DNA from: Bacteroidota bacterium
GTDB taxonomy: Bacteria > Bacteroidota > Bacteroidia > J057
Direction of reading: 5' to 3'
Assembly (NCBI GenBank): GCA_963169475.1
Contig: CAUJFT010000378.1
Coordinates: 1-14,658, forward strand
DNA length: 14,658 nucleotides
Shown piece by piece: positions 14,307-14,658 of the stretch. The translations under genes were made by a program, and so were the position numbers. The notes under the pieces were generated by a model. It was not told where the DNA came from. It did no database searches and worked only from the letters and a program-made list of their open reading frames with translations. How positions within the stretch are numbered: position 1 is the first letter of the stretch; every line of letters starts with the position of its first letter.

Positions 14307-14381
14307 GGGAGTTTAGCTCAGCCGGTTCAGAGCACCTGCCTTACAAGCAGGGGGTCACAGGTTCGAACCCTGTAACTCCCA
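14307..14381 (+). tRNA. tRNA-Val (anticodon UAC)
   Basis: The sequence folds as a canonical cloverleaf. The acceptor arms GGGAGTT (14307-14313) and AACTCCC (14374-14380) pair fully; the D stem is GCTC/GAGC; the anticodon stem is CCTGC/GCAGG with loop CTTACAA, giving anticodon TAC (reads GUA and related valine codons); the T arm is ACAGG-TTCGAAC-CCTGT. The discriminator base is A14381 and the 3' CCA is not encoded (CTC follows), so it must be added by tRNA nucleotidyltransferase. A promoter lies upstream and an intrinsic terminator follows within 8 nt, so it is a single-gene transcript. Confidence 0.97.
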
Positions 14382-14388
14382 CTCTCGG

Positions 14389-14417
14389 ACAGACGCTTAT
14401 TTTTAAGCGTCTGTTTT
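14389..14417 (+). terminator. Intrinsic terminator of tRNA-Val
   Basis: ACAGACGCTTA (14389-14399), loop TTTT and TAAGCGTCTGT (14404-14414) form a perfect 11-bp stem directly followed by T's (14414-14417). It starts 7 nt after the tRNA 3' end. Confidence 0.85.
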
Positions 14418-14454
14418 CGGTTTATTCTACCTATCAAAAACAAGTAACGCTACA

Positions 14455-14658
14455 ATGACATTCAGACTACACCGCGAAGGACGTATGATTATTCCTGTTT
14501 CTTTCTTGCTTATAGCAGGATTGCTTACCGGAGTTTACCTCCTAACACAAAACACCTCCCTCATTTATTTGTTTTACCTCCTTACACTAAGCGGAATTGT
14601 CCTTTTTGGATTAATTCTGAACTTTTTCAGGAATCCCTCTTTTGATATCCCGCTTAAC
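14455..14658 (+). CDS. psd: Phosphatidylserine decarboxylase proenzyme (partial, 3' end outside window)
   Basis: From ATG 14455 the frame stays open for 68 codons to the window edge. The start resembles the short, membrane-associated phosphatidylserine decarboxylase found in Bacteroidota and Archaea: an N-terminal RLHREGRMIIP block (4-14), two hydrophobic segments (about 15-30 and 34-56) and a following NFFRNPSFDIP, close to the family's F-F-R-D/N-P-x-R motif. Psd converts phosphatidylserine to phosphatidylethanolamine using a self-generated pyruvoyl group. The LGST-type self-cleavage site lies toward the C-terminus and is not in view, so the call rests on the N-terminal signature only. It begins about 40 nt after the tRNA terminator, with no clear promoter or Shine-Dalgarno sequence. 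Confidence 0.8.
   Translation, partial: MTFRLHREGRMIIPVSFLLIAGLLTGVYLLTQNTSLIYLFYLLTLSGIVLFGLILNFFRNPSFDIPLN

Noticed and set aside
14078..14458. 126-aa plus-strand ORF
   Set aside because: It reads through the tRNA promoter, the whole tRNA-Val and its terminator, so it is not a gene.

Overview
The window looks like a piece of a Bacteroidota chromosome. Four signs point there: a secreted protein ending in the gliding-motility/type IX secretion C-terminal domain; a GH77 4-alpha-glucanotransferase with two N-terminal CBM20 modules; promoters of the Bacteroidota kind (TTTG, about 20 nt, TAnnTTTG), seen with exact elements upstream of the kinase gene and of the tRNA; and weak or absent Shine-Dalgarno sequences. 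The DNA is AT-rich with AT-rich intergenic gaps. I cannot name a genus.

Layout. Left block, minus strand: the 5' part of a MraY/WecA-type polyprenyl-phosphate sugar-phosphate transferase cut by the window edge (1-564), a DUF4442 hotdog thioesterase-like protein (692-1165) and a two-domain cysteine-rich (Fe-S)-binding protein of the HdrB/GlpC type (1191-1988, start corrected). Divergent from these is a NYN-nuclease plus cold-shock-domain gene (2163-3056) broken by one in-frame TAA. Then a minus-strand fusion of a Ser/Thr kinase, a TPR-like linker, a membrane segment and a SUMF1 domain (3353-5365). The 0.5 kb gap upstream of it holds the decayed C-terminal tail of an Rpn-family (PD-(D/E)XK) nuclease, followed by a small orphan protein (5875-6258). 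Next is malQ on the minus strand (6268-8964).

Right block, plus strand: a large secreted protein with Fn3-like modules (9316-11961), nuoB only 4 nt behind it and without other nuo genes in view, a six-TM K+-channel-like protein (12650-13318), two tandem Kazal-inhibitor lipoproteins with different predicted reactive-site residues, tRNA-Val(UAC) with promoter and terminator, and the start of a phosphatidylserine decarboxylase gene (14455 to the edge).

Most genes are housekeeping or envelope functions that do not form one pathway. The window reads as an ordinary chromosomal stretch with gene decay (two pseudogenes) and local duplication (Kazal pair). I found no CRISPR array, phage, intact insertion sequence or recognisable defence island, and nothing I would call a new multi-gene system. 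The items most worth checking are the stop codon in the NYN-CSD gene, the Kazal pair, the orphan nuoB and the Rpn remnant.
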